A stretch of DNA of 64,000 bases, taken from Pirellulaceae bacterium (GTDB taxonomy: Bacteria; Planctomycetota; Planctomycetia; Pirellulales; Pirellulaceae). Shown in pieces: positions 8,719 to 18,509 of the stretch. The stretch covers positions 32,728 through 96,727 of the forward strand of contig JAKVCA010000025.1 in assembly GCA_022448315.1 (NCBI GenBank), in the 5' to 3' direction. The translations under genes and the position numbers were made by a program. Below the pieces are notes generated by a model, which saw nothing but the letters and a program-made list of their open reading frames with translations, searched no databases and was not told the DNA's origin. How positions within the stretch are numbered: the first letter of the stretch is position 1; each line of letters opens with the position of its first letter.

Positions 8719-10062
8719 ATGTTGAGAATCAATCCCGTCATCACTTCGACTTGCCTGGCATTCATTCTGGCATCAATCGGCGCCGTTCGTGGACAGGGAG
8801 TCGAAGACTTTGCAGGCCAGTGGCACCAATGGCGCGGTCCCGAAGCCAATGGCGTTTCAAAGACAGCGAAACCACCCATTGAATGGAGCGACACCAAAAA
8901 TATCCGCTGGAAGGTGGCGATTGAGGGGCAGGGGAATTCAACGCCGATCGTCTGGAAGGATCAGGTTTTTGTGCTTACCGCCATCAATACGGGAGAGGTC
9001 GATCCCAACTTGCCAAAACCAGAGGACCAGCCCAAGCGGGTTTTCGGGATCACCTACCCGAACACCACGTATCAAATGGCGGTCATCAGCCTCGACCGAG
9101 AGACAGGGAAAGAAAACTGGCGTCGTATCGCGACAGAACGCATCCCCCACGAAGGGCATCACGGGGATGCCGACTTTGCCTCTGCGTCTCCGATGACGGA
9201 CGGAGAACGTCTCTATTGCTGGTTCGGCTCCCAAGGCCTGTACTGCTATGACTTGAAGGGACAAAAACTGTGGGAACGAGATCTTGGCCGGGCCCGAGTG
9301 GGCGCAAGTCTGGGTGAAGGCTGTTCACCCGTCGTTTTCAAGGACCGGTTGGCCATCGTCCGTGATCATGCAGGACAGTCCACCATCGAAGTCCTTGATG
9401 CCAAGAGTGGCGAAACGGTGTGGAAAAAGAAACGTGACGAACCCAACGCTTGGGCAACTCCGCGGATCATCGAACATCGCGGTCAAGTTCAGGTGATTAC
9501 TGCCGCCTCGAACAAGATTCGGAGCTACGATCTTGAGAACGGCGACATCTTATGGGAGTGCAGTGGACTTACCGGCAACGTGACTCCCTGTCCGGTCGTT
9601 GAGGGGGATGTGGTGTACTGCATGAGCGGGTACGAAGGCCATGCACTGCTCGCCCTGCCTATTGATCAGAAGGGAGACCTGTCCGACTCGGATAAAATCC
9701 TCTGGTCGTTGGATCGCGGGACACCTTACGTTGCTTCACCGCTCCTTTATGAGGGCGTCCTCTACTTCAATCAATCCAACAATGCCATCCTCTCCGGGGT
9801 CGATACGAAAACAGGTGAGATGCTTCTGAAACGGACTCGATTGCCCGACCTGGCGAACGTTTATGCCTCACCCGTCGGTGCGGCAGATCGCATCTACATT
9901 ACGGGACGAGATGGCACGACTCTCGTGATCAAACGTTCTGCCGAATTGCAGATTTTGGCCACCAATCGGCTTGGGGACACGATCAACGCATCACCCGCAT
10001 TGGCGGGGGACCAGTTGTTTCTCAGGGGCCGCCAGTTTCTTTACTGCATTCAACAACAATGA
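8719..10062 (+). CDS. secreted PQQ-like beta-propeller protein
   Basis: A 447-residue protein with signal peptide (TCLAFILASIGAVRG). It contains repeated PQQ-like/BamB-type blades, for example WHQWRGPEANGVS at the start of the mature protein, then ALDRETGKENWR-like, DAKSGETVWKKKR and DLENGDILWECSG segments. Planctomycete proteins with this opening are commonly labelled PQQ-binding-like propellers; there is no sign of the catalytic residues of quinoprotein alcohol dehydrogenases, so a binding or assembly role is more likely. It lies 56 bases after the DUF1552 gene on the same strand and may be the last gene of the first cluster. Confidence 0.8.
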   Translation: MLRINPVITSTCLAFILASIGAVRGQGVEDFAGQWHQWRGPEANGVSKTAKPPIEWSDTKNIRWKVAIEGQGNSTPIVWKDQVFVLTAINTGEVDPNLPKPEDQPKRVFGITYPNTTYQMAVISLDRETGKENWRRIATERIPHEGHHGDADFASASPMTDGERLYCWFGSQGLYCYDLKGQKLWERDLGRARVGASLGEGCSPVVFKDRLAIVRDHAGQSTIEVLDAKSGETVWKKKRDEPNAWATPRIIEHRGQVQVITAASNKIRSYDLENGDILWECSGLTGNVTPCPVVEGDVVYCMSGYEGHALLALPIDQKGDLSDSDKILWSLDRGTPYVASPLLYEGVLYFNQSNNAILSGVDTKTGEMLLKRTRLPDLANVYASPVGAADRIYITGRDGTTLVIKRSAELQILATNRLGDTINASPALAGDQLFLRGRQFLYCIQQQ

Positions 10063-10388
10063 TTGGCTGACCTCGACGACCTTTCCTTATCGTTTAAGCA
10101 GACCACCCGTCCATGTTTCACTCCAGAGTGCTGTGCGAGGCAAGCTTGCCGATCAGCAAGGCGACTGCGATTGACGGTAGGCCAGTATGAATGCCTTGCG
10201 GCAAATTCGTTGTTCACTCGATCGGCTGGCACTAGGAGAAAAATCTTGCTGGTAACCATCGCGGTTTCGAGCGTTTAGAAACGCGGACAAATATTTCCGC
10301 GGTCGGTCGCGTTTGGTAAACTGGGGAAATACGCTGAGCGGCCCTCCCTGAATCACCCTCCAATCATCTTTCTTCCCGGGGACAACCC
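10063..10388. other. intergenic region (326 bases), likely promoter of the second DUF1552/DUF1592 cluster
   Basis: No convincing coding sequence. It holds a perfect inverted repeat, GCGTT-TAGA-AACGC, at 10271-10284, in the middle of the gap before the next start. There is no T-run after it, so it is not a standard intrinsic terminator; it could be an operator or a hairpin in the leader. A G-rich stretch (CCGGGGAC) just before the ATG at 10389 could act as a weak ribosome binding site. Confidence 0.4.
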
Positions 10389-11648
10389 ATGCCGAAGTTC
10401 CATGCAAGACGGCGATTCATCCAAGGCGCGGGTGTGACCCTGGCGATTCCACAGTTCGAGTCGCTACTGTCAAAGAGCGACGCGGCGGAGGCGACTAGCC
10501 AACCGATCAAGCGATTGATTTGCTTGACGAACAATTACGGGGTTTACCAGAAGGCTTTTTTCCCAACGGAATCCGGCCCCGATTATACGATTCCCCCTAC
10601 GCTTCAACCGTTGGCGAAGCACCGCCACGACTTCACTGTATTCTCGAACCTGGATCATGGGCTGACCGGCGGACATGCTTGCGTACCCACCTTTCTCAAT
10701 GGGATCCGGCCTGATATGGCAGCCGGGTTTCCCGAGGGCAATATCAGTGTGGATCAGAAAGCTGCCGAATTTGTAGGCACCGCAACTCGGTACAGCTCCA
10801 TGACGCTCAAGGTCAAAGAAAACAATCAAGTCAGTTTCACTCGGACGGGCGTTCAGGTCCCCGCAGTGGACGTGACGGGCATGTATCGCAAATTGTTTCT
10901 CGAAGATTCAGCCGAGGCCAAACAACAGGAGAGGCTGCGGCTTAAGCGTCACCGAAGTATTCTCGACACCGTGAGAGAGCGTGCAGGTGCTGTCGGGCAG
11001 GAACTGGGACGGCAGGATCAGATCAAGTTTTCCGAATACCTCGATTCGGTTCGCTCTCTCGAGAAAAAAATCACCCAGCAACAACCTTGGATCGATCGCC
11101 CAAAACCAAAAACCGACCTCTCCGAGCCGCGACCGGCCCGCCAGTCACCGGATGAAATGAAAATCATGATGGAATTGATCGCCGCGGCGATTGAGACCGA
11201 TTCCACCCGCATTGTCACCCTCGCGACGGGCTTCGCAAATGGCGATTTTGGACTGCAGGGCGGTTATCACGGGTTCTCCCACCATGGCGAGGTCGCCGAA
11301 AAAACCGAGGCGCTGATGCAGATCGAACGAAACCAGATCGCACAGATGTCCTATTTGATCGACCTACTTAAATCGAAGGACGATCCCTTGAACGGTGGCT
11401 CACTTTTTGACCACACCATGATTCTGTTCGGGTGCGGAATGGCCACCGGCACACACTCCTGCAAAAACATGCCACTCGTTCTTGCGGGCGGTGGCTTCGA
11501 TTTGGGTGAACACCGGGTGATGCCGGCTGCCCCTCACCAACGAGTGAAAGCTTGCAACCTGCTTTTATCGATCCTGCAAAACTTTGGCCTCGAAGTGGAC
11601 CGTTTCGGGACAAGTACCGGAACGCTGACCGGCCTCAATTGGAGCTGA
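10389..11648 (+). CDS. DUF1552 family protein
   Basis: A 419-residue paralog of the 7403 gene. The N-terminus (FHARRRFIQGAGVTLAIPQFESLL) has paired arginines and a hydrophobic stretch, a Tat-like signal. Family landmarks are present: NIS(V)DQKAAEF, the SEYLDSVRSLEKKI helix, GFSHHGE and the C-terminal FGTSTGTLTGL. In this cluster the DUF1552 gene precedes its DUF1592 partner, the reverse of the other three pairs. Two bases separate its stop from the downstream ATG, so the two genes form a transcription unit. Confidence 0.9.
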   Translation: MPKFHARRRFIQGAGVTLAIPQFESLLSKSDAAEATSQPIKRLICLTNNYGVYQKAFFPTESGPDYTIPPTLQPLAKHRHDFTVFSNLDHGLTGGHACVPTFLNGIRPDMAAGFPEGNISVDQKAAEFVGTATRYSSMTLKVKENNQVSFTRTGVQVPAVDVTGMYRKLFLEDSAEAKQQERLRLKRHRSILDTVRERAGAVGQELGRQDQIKFSEYLDSVRSLEKKITQQQPWIDRPKPKTDLSEPRPARQSPDEMKIMMELIAAAIETDSTRIVTLATGFANGDFGLQGGYHGFSHHGEVAEKTEALMQIERNQIAQMSYLIDLLKSKDDPLNGGSLFDHTMILFGCGMATGTHSCKNMPLVLAGGGFDLGEHRVMPAAPHQRVKACNLLLSILQNFGLEVDRFGTSTGTLTGLNWS

Positions 11649-11650
11649 AC

Positions 11651-14224
11651 ATGGTCCTTCAGACTCCCCTGCGACCCCCAAGGATCCTGGTCTTTTTCAG
11701 CTTACTCACCGTGGCTTTCTCCCTATCGCTGCATGGTTCTGAGCTTGAGGCGGTCAAGCCATTTCTGCAGCAACACTGCCTCCGCTGCCATGGCGCCGAA
11801 GTCCAAAAAGGGGATCTTCGATTCGACCGACTCAACCATGAGTTGAAAGACATTGAATCCATCGAAGCCTGGCAGGGAATTCTTGATCAACTCAACAGGG
11901 GCGAAATGCCGCCTCCGGAGGAATTGCAACCAGAAGAGATCGAAGCACGTGCCGTAATCCAGACACTGACCGAAGCCCTCCAAGAGGCCTATGCCGCTCG
12001 TCGAAGCACGGGTGGGCGAGCCGTGATTCGACGGCTCAACAAATTCGAACTTCGCAACACCCTCCGTGACCTCTTTTACATCAACCATCCGGATTTTGCC
12101 CCCGACGTCGTCTCCGGACTCTACGATTTCAACGGGAATGGAATCACGGCACAGAAAACGATTGAACCGACCCGCAGCTTTCAAGACGACGAAGAGGCGG
12201 AGGGTTTCGACAACATTGGTCAAAAACTCGTCATGTCAGACTTTCTTTTGCGCATGATTCTTGGGGCCGCAGAAGAGACGATTGAATTGGCCACATTCGA
12301 GGGTCCAGAAAGACCCTTCGCAGCAGAAACTTTTTCGTCGCCAATATGCACGAAAGCCCTTTTCGGAGACAGCCTGGGGAAACACCATCGAAGCACCGGC
12401 GCTCCGTATGATGAAGTCTTCCAGAGGTGGGATCGTTACAACCGCATCGGGCCGGACAAATATCATGGCGGGATTCATCGACCCGCAAGATACCGCATTA
12501 CGATCGAAGTTTCGGCACACAATCCGCCGGCCGGAGCTTGGGGGGAGTGGTCCGTTCGCGAAGGTCACTTGATTCACCAGGGACGTACCCATCTCGATGA
12601 ACCTTTCGAGATCGGGCTCTACCTGGAAAGGTACGAACACCAGCGGGGTGAACGAAAACACAGAATCCAGAAATGGACGCTACCCGGTGATGGAAAGGTT
12701 CGGACATTTTCATCCGAAACTTGGATCGATGATCCTTGGTCTGCATGGATCGGCTGGGAGAATGGTCCCTGGATCCAGCATAACGCGTTCCACGTTCTGC
12801 TTGAGCAGTGGTATCCAGAGGAATACGCGAAGATCGACCGCAAACAAAAGGATTTCAAAAAGCAGGTCGCCGAGAAACTTTTTGCGAACGGTTATCTTGG
12901 CCCAACCCTCAGAGTGCACACGTTCAAGATCGAACCCATTCAGAATGAATGGCCTCCGCAGAGTCATACGGCCTTGTACGGGACCGGCTCGATTGACCAA
13001 CTGAATCTTAAGACCCATTTTCAGCGGTTTGCGGAGAGGGCTTACCGCCGCCCTGTAGACGAAGAGGAAATCGAACCTTACATCGAGTTGGTTGCGCGGC
13101 TGGAATCGGAGGACAACTCTCGCATGGAATCGGTGAAAGCCGCGTATTCAGCGATGCTCTGTTCGCCCGACTTTCTTTTCATTCGACAACCATCTGAAAC
13201 TCTGAACGATTACGAACTCGCATCGCGATTGAGTTACTTTCTCTGGTCCTCCATGCCCGACGAAACACTTTTTCGCCTCGCCCGAGACAAAAAACTGAGT
13301 CAAGGTGATGAACTCGCTCGGCAGGTCGAACGCATGCTGCAAGATCCGAAAGCAGGGGCGTTTACCAGGCATTTCCCTGAACGCTGGTTGAAACTCTATC
13401 AACTCGGCAGCATGGAGCCCGATCGCAAAGGACCTTACGGTTCCTATTTTCGTGTGAAGGACGATTTGATCCCACAAGTCGAAGCCTTCTTCAGTGACAT
13501 GCTGGAGAACAACCTCGCGATCCGAAACGTGATTGATTCCGATTATACGTTCCTGAACAATCGACTTGGCGAACTGATTTATCGGCAAGAAGTAGTCGGT
13601 GAGCATTTGAAGAAAGTGGCGTTGGAAGACGGCCGCCGCGGTGGGCTTCTGACCATGCCGGCAGTCATGACGGTAACGGCCAATGGTGTAGATACATCGC
13701 CGATCGTTCGAGGTGTTTATGTTCTCGAGAACATTCTCGGGACGCCGCCACCTCCACCTCCACCTGATGTGGAACCGCTATCGCCTGACTTGAGAGGACT
13801 GTCGACACTCAAAGAACAGTTGGCTGGTCATCGCAATCAGGCCGCATGTAAGAGCTGCCATCAAAGGATTGATCCCTATGGGTTTGCGATGGAGAATTTC
13901 GATCCCATCGGCCGATGGCGTGACCAATATCCGAAACCTGACAAAAATGCGAAACAAGGCATGGCGATCGATACGACCGCAACTTTGCCAGATGGCGCCG
14001 AGATCGCCAACTTGACCGAGCTTAAATCCCGATTACTGGATCGCGAAACCGAAGTCGTTCGTTGCCTGGTTGAAAAGATGGCAACCTATGCAACGGGCCG
14101 TCTGATCGAGGTGGGTGACCGAGAAGAAATCGACCACATCGTTTCCGAACTGGACGCCCGCGGAAATGGTCTCCGGGATCTGGTTCATCTCATTGTCGAT
14201 AGCGACCTGTTCCAATCCAATTGA
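11651..14224 (+). CDS. DUF1592-family multiheme cytochrome c-like protein
   Basis: An 857-residue secreted protein. The start at 11651 is chosen because it follows the DUF1552 stop and gives a clean signal peptide (ILVFFSLLTVAFSLSLHGSE); an in-frame ATG at 11552 lies inside the DUF1552 gene. Order: cytochrome motif C43-LR-C46-H47 (FLQQHCLRCHGAEVQKGDL), DUF1587 (RRLNKFELRNTLRDLF), a long middle region with a carbohydrate-binding-like fold (~residues 240-420), DUF1595, DUF1592 (LASRLSYFLWSSMPDE), DUF1588 with C733-KS-C736-H737 and RIDPYGFAMENFDP, and DUF1585. The middle region is larger than in the first paralog. The stop overlaps a possible TTG of the sulfatase downstream. Confidence 0.9.
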   Translation: MVLQTPLRPPRILVFFSLLTVAFSLSLHGSELEAVKPFLQQHCLRCHGAEVQKGDLRFDRLNHELKDIESIEAWQGILDQLNRGEMPPPEELQPEEIEARAVIQTLTEALQEAYAARRSTGGRAVIRRLNKFELRNTLRDLFYINHPDFAPDVVSGLYDFNGNGITAQKTIEPTRSFQDDEEAEGFDNIGQKLVMSDFLLRMILGAAEETIELATFEGPERPFAAETFSSPICTKALFGDSLGKHHRSTGAPYDEVFQRWDRYNRIGPDKYHGGIHRPARYRITIEVSAHNPPAGAWGEWSVREGHLIHQGRTHLDEPFEIGLYLERYEHQRGERKHRIQKWTLPGDGKVRTFSSETWIDDPWSAWIGWENGPWIQHNAFHVLLEQWYPEEYAKIDRKQKDFKKQVAEKLFANGYLGPTLRVHTFKIEPIQNEWPPQSHTALYGTGSIDQLNLKTHFQRFAERAYRRPVDEEEIEPYIELVARLESEDNSRMESVKAAYSAMLCSPDFLFIRQPSETLNDYELASRLSYFLWSSMPDETLFRLARDKKLSQGDELARQVERMLQDPKAGAFTRHFPERWLKLYQLGSMEPDRKGPYGSYFRVKDDLIPQVEAFFSDMLENNLAIRNVIDSDYTFLNNRLGELIYRQEVVGEHLKKVALEDGRRGGLLTMPAVMTVTANGVDTSPIVRGVYVLENILGTPPPPPPPDVEPLSPDLRGLSTLKEQLAGHRNQAACKSCHQRIDPYGFAMENFDPIGRWRDQYPKPDKNAKQGMAIDTTATLPDGAEIANLTELKSRLLDRETEVVRCLVEKMATYATGRLIEVGDREEIDHIVSELDARGNGLRDLVHLIVDSDLFQSN

Positions 14225-14271
14225 GTGCAGCAATTCTGCCTGAGTCGCGGCACTTTCTCGGGACCCTGCTC

Positions 14272-15753
14272 ATGAAAACCCTCGATCGATTCACCTGTCA
14301 ACTCTTGCTGGCCCTCATCGGTGCTTTCATCGGGTACCCGTCCCCTGGTTACAGCATGGATCGCCCCAATATCCTCCTGATCTGCGTTGACGATTTGCGT
14401 CCTGCCTTGGGTTGCTACGGAGACGCGATCGCCATCACACCGTCCCTCGATAAACTCGCGGAAAAAAGTACGCTTTTCTCCAGAGCCTACTGCCAACAGG
14501 CCGTTTGCAGTCCATCGCGACTCTCCCTGTTGACCGGCCTACGCCCCGATACGATTCGCGTATGGGACCTGAAAACACATTTCCGTGCTGCGGTTCCCGA
14601 TACCGTGACGCTCCCTCAGCATTTCAAGAACAACGGTTACCACACCGAAAGTATCGGCAAGATCTATCATGGCAGCGGAACTCCCGCAAAAGATCCCCCT
14701 TCGTGGTCCCAACCGCCTCGGTTTGATCAGGTTCGTGAAGCTGAATTACGCTACGCGCTTGAGAAAAACCTCCGAGGCAAAGGGCTGAAACGTTCTTCGA
14801 CCGAGTCCGCTGAAGTGCCAGATGACGCCTACGTCGATGGGCTCGTCTGTCACGAGGCCTTGCAGGCCATTCGCAGACTGGGACTAAACTCAGACCCTTT
14901 CTTTCTGGCCGTAGGTTTCCGGAAACCTCACCTGCCATTTTGTGCCCCGAAAAAGTACTGGGACCTTTACGCGTCGGAAAAATTCAGGCTGACCACCAAC
15001 ACGGAGCACCCTCAAAACGCGCCCGAATTGGCCACCAGGAGCTGGAATGAACTCGAAGGCTATCAGGACATTCCCAAGGATCGCGACCTGAGCGCTCAAG
15101 AAGTTGCCCACTTGCGACACGGCTACTACGCGTGCGTCAGTTACATCGATGCACTGATCGGTCAGATGCTGGACGAGTTGAGCGCCGTTAATCTCTCGCA
15201 GAATACCATCGTCCTCGTGTGGGGCGACCACGGATACCATCTGGGTGAGCAGGGCCTTTGGACAAAAGCGAATAACTACGAACTCGCAACACGAATCCCA
15301 CTGATCGTCCATGTTCCCAATTTATTGAGTCAAGGCAATCAAACTCGGGCCATCGTGGAACTGGTCGACATCTATCCAACACTTGCCGAACTCTGCGGAC
15401 TAAGCCTTCCCCATGAGCTTGAAGGATATAGTTTCAAACCGTTGCTCACCTCACCAAACCGACCCTGGAAAAAGGCGGCCTTCAGCCAGTACCCACGAGC
15501 AAAGAACGGCTCGCGTCATCAGACTCACGGTGACATCATGGGGTATGCGCTTCGTACCGACCGGTATCGTTACGTGGAGTGGCGGGATTGGGAATCGCAA
15601 GGTGTCGTGGCGCGAGAGCTCTATGACCACCTCCACGATCCCTCGGAACAGAAGAATCTTGCGGAAGTCGAGAGCCTCCGCACCAAGGTTCGATCGCTCT
15701 CTGAACAACTTTCTACTGGCTGGAAGTCCGCGTTACCCGACGAAACGCCATAG
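14272..15753 (+). CDS. secreted sulfatase, iduronate-2-sulfatase-like
   Basis: A 493-residue type I sulfatase. The ATG at 14272 gives a signal peptide (LLLALIGAFIGYPSPGYS); a TTG at 14221 overlapping the DUF1592 stop is possible but adds no signal. Metal ligands lie in ICVDDLRPALGCYG (D40, D41), the formylglycine motif is C79-SPSR-83, and a second metal/His cluster is in [12 protein letters not shown]. The DDLRP...RAYCQQAVCSPSR arrangement and the FFLAVGFRKPHLPF segment are typical of iduronate-2-sulfatase-like enzymes, but the natural substrate in planctomycetes is more likely an algal sulfated glycan. Cotranscription with the DUF1592 gene is likely (47 bases apart). Confidence 0.9.
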   Translation: MKTLDRFTCQLLLALIGAFIGYPSPGYSMDRPNILLICVDDLRPALGCYGDAIAITPSLDKLAEKSTLFSRAYCQQAVCSPSRLSLLTGLRPDTIRVWDLKTHFRAAVPDTVTLPQHFKNNGYHTESIGKIYHGSGTPAKDPPSWSQPPRFDQVREAELRYALEKNLRGKGLKRSSTESAEVPDDAYVDGLVCHEALQAIRRLGLNSDPFFLAVGFRKPHLPFCAPKKYWDLYASEKFRLTTNTEHPQNAPELATRSWNELEGYQDIPKDRDLSAQEVAHLRHGYYACVSYIDALIGQMLDELSAVNLSQNTIVLVWGDHGYHLGEQGLWTKANNYELATRIPLIVHVPNLLSQGNQTRAIVELVDIYPTLAELCGLSLPHELEGYSFKPLLTSPNRPWKKAAFSQYPRAKNGSRHQTHGDIMGYALRTDRYRYVEWRDWESQGVVARELYDHLHDPSEQKNLAEVESLRTKVRSLSEQLSTGWKSALPDETP

Positions 15754-15887
15754 TGAATTTTGCCTCAACGCGGGCGTCCTGAACGGGCTTCTCCGGCAAC
15801 AAGAATTCGCCGAGGCTTCGGTAATCGGTAGCTGTGTCCATCCTTTTGGGTCACTCCCTGAAGCGAATCAGGTCGCCTCAAGCGTGA

Positions 15888-16058
15888 ATTCGAATCATGC
15901 CTGCGGGCGGTGGTTTCGAGCACGATCAACACGTGGCATTTCCTCGTGATCGCAACAGGCCGCTGTGTGACCTTTTCGTGACACTCCTTCAGCGACTTGG
16001 AATTGAGACGGATGATTTGGGAAGTAGCACGGGCAACCCGTATGAACTTGCCGGCTAA
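15888..16058 (+). pseudogene. C-terminal remnant of a DUF1552 gene
   Basis: In one frame, open from 15888 (after a TGA at 15885-15887) to the TAA at 16056-16058, the translation reads [18 protein letters not shown] and continues with [20 protein letters not shown] and [10 protein letters not shown]. This aligns column for column with the end of the intact DUF1552 at 7403 (LTGGGYAHGRHVAFDRRD, then TPLCNLFVNLLNRMDVETD, FGTSTGT). Only about 55 of ~420 codons remain, and I find no matching sequence upstream in any frame. An ATG at 15897 would allow a 53-residue peptide, but a decayed gene is the simpler reading. The stop overlaps the convergent symporter gene. Confidence 0.72.
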
Positions 16059-17575
16059 GTCGTGGGAGTGAACTGCTCATTCCCTTGGTTTGGATCGTGG
16101 GCAAGGCTGTCCAATGGCATTTCCCGCTTGGGGAACCAAAGCGAACCGAAAACGGCGATCAGTAGATTGCCGGCGAGACCGAAAAGCCCCGGATGGACAC
16201 CCAGAAATTTTTTGTACCCCAATCCCACCATCAACAGCGAAATCAAGATCCCCACGATCAACCCGGCCAGAACCGCCTTCCCTCGAAGTCTTGACCACCA
16301 GATCCCGAGGATAAAAGCGGGACTCAACTGCACGAGGAGATCAAGCTTACGGTCAAGCAACGTGACGAGCGTCGTATTTCTTAAAAGGATTGCCCCCAGG
16401 GCTGCCAGGCCAATCAATGCCCAGGAAAGTCGCTTTCCAACTTTCATCAATTCATCTTCTGGCATTCCGGGACTGATCCAAGTTGCAAAGACGTCCTTGG
16501 TCAACATGGACGAGATGGAAAGGAGAATGGAATCCGCCGTCGACATGATGGCCGCTAAAATCGCAGCAAAGACGATGACAACAATCCAACGGCCGAGAAT
16601 CGAATGCTGCTGGATCTCACGACACAACACCGTCAGTAGAGAATCCGACTGCTCCCCAAGATCCGGGATGTAGGCTCGGCCAATCATGCCAGCCGCAAGC
16701 GAGACGACCGTGGTCGTAAGGGGCAAAAAAACCATGATTCCCAAACTCAGACGCAAGGTTCGCGCATTTTTCGCACTGTAAATTCGTTGAACGGACTGCG
16801 GATACATGGCCCCACCGATTCCAACCATCAGGCAGTAACTCATCCACTCACGGATTCCATTCCCAGAGGGCGGCTGAACCGCCTCGGGTGTTCTCTCCGC
16901 CACCGTCCTTGTCGCCTCACCAAGGGTGCCAAATTGCTGAAACATCATCACCAGCAATGCGATAAACCCAACCAGCAAAATGCTCCCCTGAATCGCATCC
17001 GTCCACGCCACGGCGCGAAAGCCTCCCAGTGTTTCGTAAACGATGATGATTCCTGCAAGGAAGATGACGCCCGCAACAAACGCGTACTCGCCGTTTGGAA
17101 ATAGTCCCTCCACCGCTTTGCCCATCGCCATCATCTGAGCCAGCAGAAAGTTACCGATTGCAAACACCATCACGATTGATGACAGCAAACCGAGGAGTGG
17201 AGTTCGATAGCGATATTCGAGGTAATCCGCCGGCGTGACGAAGTTATTTTTTCGGCTGAGCGCGTAGAGTCGCGGAGCGAACAACAGGTAGACGACCACG
17301 ATCGACATCATGAACTGAATACTGACCGTCCAGGCATAACCCACCCGATACGTTTTGCCCGTGAAACCAAAAAGCGTATTGCCGCTGTACTGGGTGGCAT
17401 ACAGCGTCAGCAGTAGGACCCACAGTCCCGTACGTTGTCCACCGAGGAAAAAGTCCTGGAGAGTGTTTGCCTTTTTCGCTCGAAAACCGAAGTAACCGAC
17501 TAGAAGCAGGCTCAGGAGGTAGAGACCGATGAAGCCAATCTCCACCGCATTCAACGGCATGAGTTCTGAGTTCAA
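16055..17575 (-). CDS. sodium:solute symporter (SSS family)
   Basis: A 506-residue integral membrane protein with about 13 hydrophobic segments and the SSS-family layout: N-terminal [56 protein letters not shown] around TM2 and the [14 protein letters not shown] segment typical of the family near residue 185. It should take up an organic solute with Na+. The start overlaps the stop of the DUF3311 gene (ATGA), a pairing seen in many SSS loci. Substrate cannot be told from sequence; in this glycan-degrading neighbourhood a sugar or uronate is a reasonable guess. Its last bases overlap the DUF1552 remnant coming from the other strand. Confidence 0.9.
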   Translation of the reverse strand: MNSELMPLNAVEIGFIGLYLLSLLLVGYFGFRAKKANTLQDFFLGGQRTGLWVLLLTLYATQYSGNTLFGFTGKTYRVGYAWTVSIQFMMSIVVVYLLFAPRLYALSRKNNFVTPADYLEYRYRTPLLGLLSSIVMVFAIGNFLLAQMMAMGKAVEGLFPNGEYAFVAGVIFLAGIIIVYETLGGFRAVAWTDAIQGSILLVGFIALLVMMFQQFGTLGEATRTVAERTPEAVQPPSGNGIREWMSYCLMVGIGGAMYPQSVQRIYSAKNARTLRLSLGIMVFLPLTTTVVSLAAGMIGRAYIPDLGEQSDSLLTVLCREIQQHSILGRWIVVIVFAAILAAIMSTADSILLSISSMLTKDVFATWISPGMPEDELMKVGKRLSWALIGLAALGAILLRNTTLVTLLDRKLDLLVQLSPAFILGIWWSRLRGKAVLAGLIVGILISLLMVGLGYKKFLGVHPGLFGLAGNLLIAVFGSLWFPKREMPLDSLAHDPNQGNEQFTPTT

Positions 17576-17784
17576 GAAGGCTCCTCCTCACCCGGCCATG
17601 GCTCCCTCAAGACCCACGCTGTATGCAAGGCAATACCAAGAGCTGACAGAATCGACACGGCGACCCAAAGGGGCACACCCACGACGAGTTTTTCCGACAG
17701 ACTCCCCAACCATTGCCAGTACCAAGGAACGGCGACAGAAAACAGGGCGGTGTAGGTTAACAAAATGGTCAGGTTACGATTCAC
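17572..17784 (-). CDS. DUF3311-type small membrane protein, SSS transporter partner
   Basis: A 70-residue protein starting at GTG with two hydrophobic helices (LTILLTYTALFSVAVPWYW and VAVSILSALGIALHTAWVL). Size, topology and the P.Y..... PLW motif fit DUF3311, small proteins encoded just upstream of sodium:solute symporters. A GGAG lies about ten bases before the GTG. It is cotranscribed and translationally coupled with the transporter. It is probably an accessory subunit for stability or assembly, inferred from context. Confidence 0.75.
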   Translation of the reverse strand: MNRNLTILLTYTALFSVAVPWYWQWLGSLSEKLVVGVPLWVAVSILSALGIALHTAWVLREPWPGEEEPS

Positions 17785-17924
17785 GGCGTGGCAACTCCAG
17801 TGGTTTCGCTTGCCGCTTCACCCAAACGGCACCCGGTCCTCAAAATCCTGGCTCGATCTACGGGGAAAACCTCGGAAATTCTCCGTGCCCTGCAACCCGG
17901 TGGCGGATCGAGTTTTGAAAACGA

Positions 17925-18509
17925 TCAACCACGTTTTCTCTCCAACAATGTCATCATGAGAAATGACATCAAACATTGCAATTCGGTCTCTTCATCAAGG
18001 TCCATGAATTTTTCCAACGTGAACTTCCCCTCGAGGAAGGCAGGTTCCTTCTTGAGTCGCATGACTTCTTGACCGTCCAGTGTCTTCAGGGTGTAAGACG
18101 GATTAAAAAAATACCCGGTAAACATTCCAATGATAGGCAGCTCGCCAACGGTCGCATCAAGCACCTTCACCCAACCGTTATCCTCAGTGATATTCATGAC
18201 CGGTTGTCCGTCCTTCATGACGTCGTAGTGCGCCTTGAAAATGGACTTGGCTCCCTTTCTTCCCACGGTGCCAAACGGATTCCCTTGGGCGTCTTCGAAT
18301 TGATACTTGGCAGAAAAATCAATGATGCGATCTGCCTTGATTTGGCAGAGCAGATTCTGTTGGGTGGAATCAGAAAAAACATTCACCGCCTCTTTGAGCT
18401 TTAACAATTTCTGTTTGACGTAGCAGACAGAATCTCCATTGGCGTCATGAACGTAGATCTGTGGCGCCAGGGCCATAATCTTGAAAGTCATGGAAAGTGG
18501 ATACTGCAC
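17925..18509 (-). CDS. LURP-one-related (Tubby C-terminal-like) protein
   Basis: A 194-residue protein. I choose the GTG at 18509 because AGGAGG stands six bases upstream, and because the resulting N-terminus (V-QYPLSMTFKIMALAPQIYV) matches how family members begin; TTG at 18584 and ATG at 18530 are longer options. The sequence FKIMALAPQIYVHDANG, YVKQKLLKLKEAVNVFSD and ADRIIDFSAKY is characteristic of LURP-one-related/phospholipid scramblase-like barrels. There is no signal peptide, so it is cytoplasmic. The role in bacteria is unknown; related proteins may bind lipids. It is transcribed away from the sulfatase at 18893. Confidence 0.82.
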   Translation of the reverse strand: MQYPLSMTFKIMALAPQIYVHDANGDSVCYVKQKLLKLKEAVNVFSDSTQQNLLCQIKADRIIDFSAKYQFEDAQGNPFGTVGRKGAKSIFKAHYDVMKDGQPVMNITEDNGWVKVLDATVGELPIIGMFTGYFFNPSYTLKTLDGQEVMRLKKEPAFLEGKFTLEKFMDLDEETELQCLMSFLMMTLLERKRG

